DNA of 64,000 nucleotides. It comes from Pseudomonas sp. 8Z (GTDB lineage Bacteria; Pseudomonadota; Gammaproteobacteria; Pseudomonadales; Pseudomonadaceae). The stretch lies in NCBI RefSeq assembly GCF_902506535.1, contig NZ_LR733827.1, positions 1,844,310 to 1,908,309 of the forward strand, written 5' to 3'. The notes under the pieces are model-generated. The model was not told the origin of the DNA, made no database searches, and saw only the letters and a list, made by a program, of their open reading frames with translations. This document shows positions 64,000-64,000 of the stretch, one piece after another (the first letter of the stretch is position 1; each line of letters opens with the position of its first letter). The position numbers and the translations under genes are program-made.

Positions 64000-64000
64000 C

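Noticed and set aside
61241..64000. parS site near parAB
   Set aside because: Only half-site resemblances such as GACGTGAAAC (about 63547) were seen, none palindromic.

Overview
The window looks like the chromosome of a gamma-proteobacterial Pseudomonas, probably from the mendocina/alcaliphila/oleovorans branch. Support comes from the high G+C, from Pseudomonas-type proteins (DUF2388, the PA0069-type radical SAM protein, the PA3496 family) and from the gene order at the right end: mnmG-rsmG-parA-parB-atpIBEFHAGDC-glmU ... glmR-glmS, which in pseudomonads lies beside the replication origin. The species is an inference. No tRNA, CRISPR array, prophage or intact insertion sequence was recognised. 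Nearly all of the window is ordinary origin-proximal core chromosome.

Layout. 1-370: three tandem minus-strand promoters of rRNA type, so an rRNA operon should begin just off the left edge. 371-3888: glutarate/glutaryl-CoA catabolism (CoA-transferase, gcdH, divergent LysR regulator). 4361-7260: proton-translocating transhydrogenase pntAA-pntAB-pntB. 7616-10873: a DUF1127 protein, two tandem small exported DUF2388 proteins and a translationally coupled 651-aa exported protein with an HExxH motif and a DUF4105-like domain. 10910-14570: GFA protein, AEC transporter, TerC protein and an orphan PilT/PilU-type ATPase. 14631-18281: a TAXI-type TRAP transporter. 18529-24333: assorted housekeeping and envelope genes (LLM flavoprotein, OsmC, lipoproteins, HAD phosphatase, GNAT, gamma carbonic anhydrase), with a MITE-like palindromic element in front of osmC. 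24466-31096: prlC-yheV, an AraC regulator with a divergent bile-acid-type symporter, a radical SAM protein behind a perfect LexA box, and a solo C5-cytosine methyltransferase behind a degraded version of the same box. 31455-36822: beta carbonic anhydrase and the two-subunit pyruvate carboxylase pycA/oadA with pycR. 36906-41026: XdhC and a two-subunit molybdenum hydroxylase. 41219-44283: small envelope genes, then a HexR-like regulator divergent from a glucose-6-phosphate dehydrogenase, with a HexR-type operator between them.

44284-48456 is the most disturbed part. A run of hairpins is followed by the first ~58 codons of a type VI secretion hcp gene, joined tail to tail at about 44741 to the first ~200 codons of hutU. 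hutD, hutC and divergent hutF remain intact beyond it with HutC-type operators, so the histidine-utilisation cluster has been cut here.

48593-64000 runs leftward: glmS with an apparently empty attTn7, its DeoR-type regulator glmR, a LysE exporter, an M23 peptidase, glmU, the complete ATP synthase operon with a readable promoter and terminator, parB, parA, rsmG and the 3' end of mnmG.

The best candidates for something new are the hcp-hutU junction, the paired LexA-type boxes (radical SAM and methyltransferase), the DUF2388/DUF4105 envelope cluster and the MITE-like element. None of them amounts to a proven new system from sequence alone.
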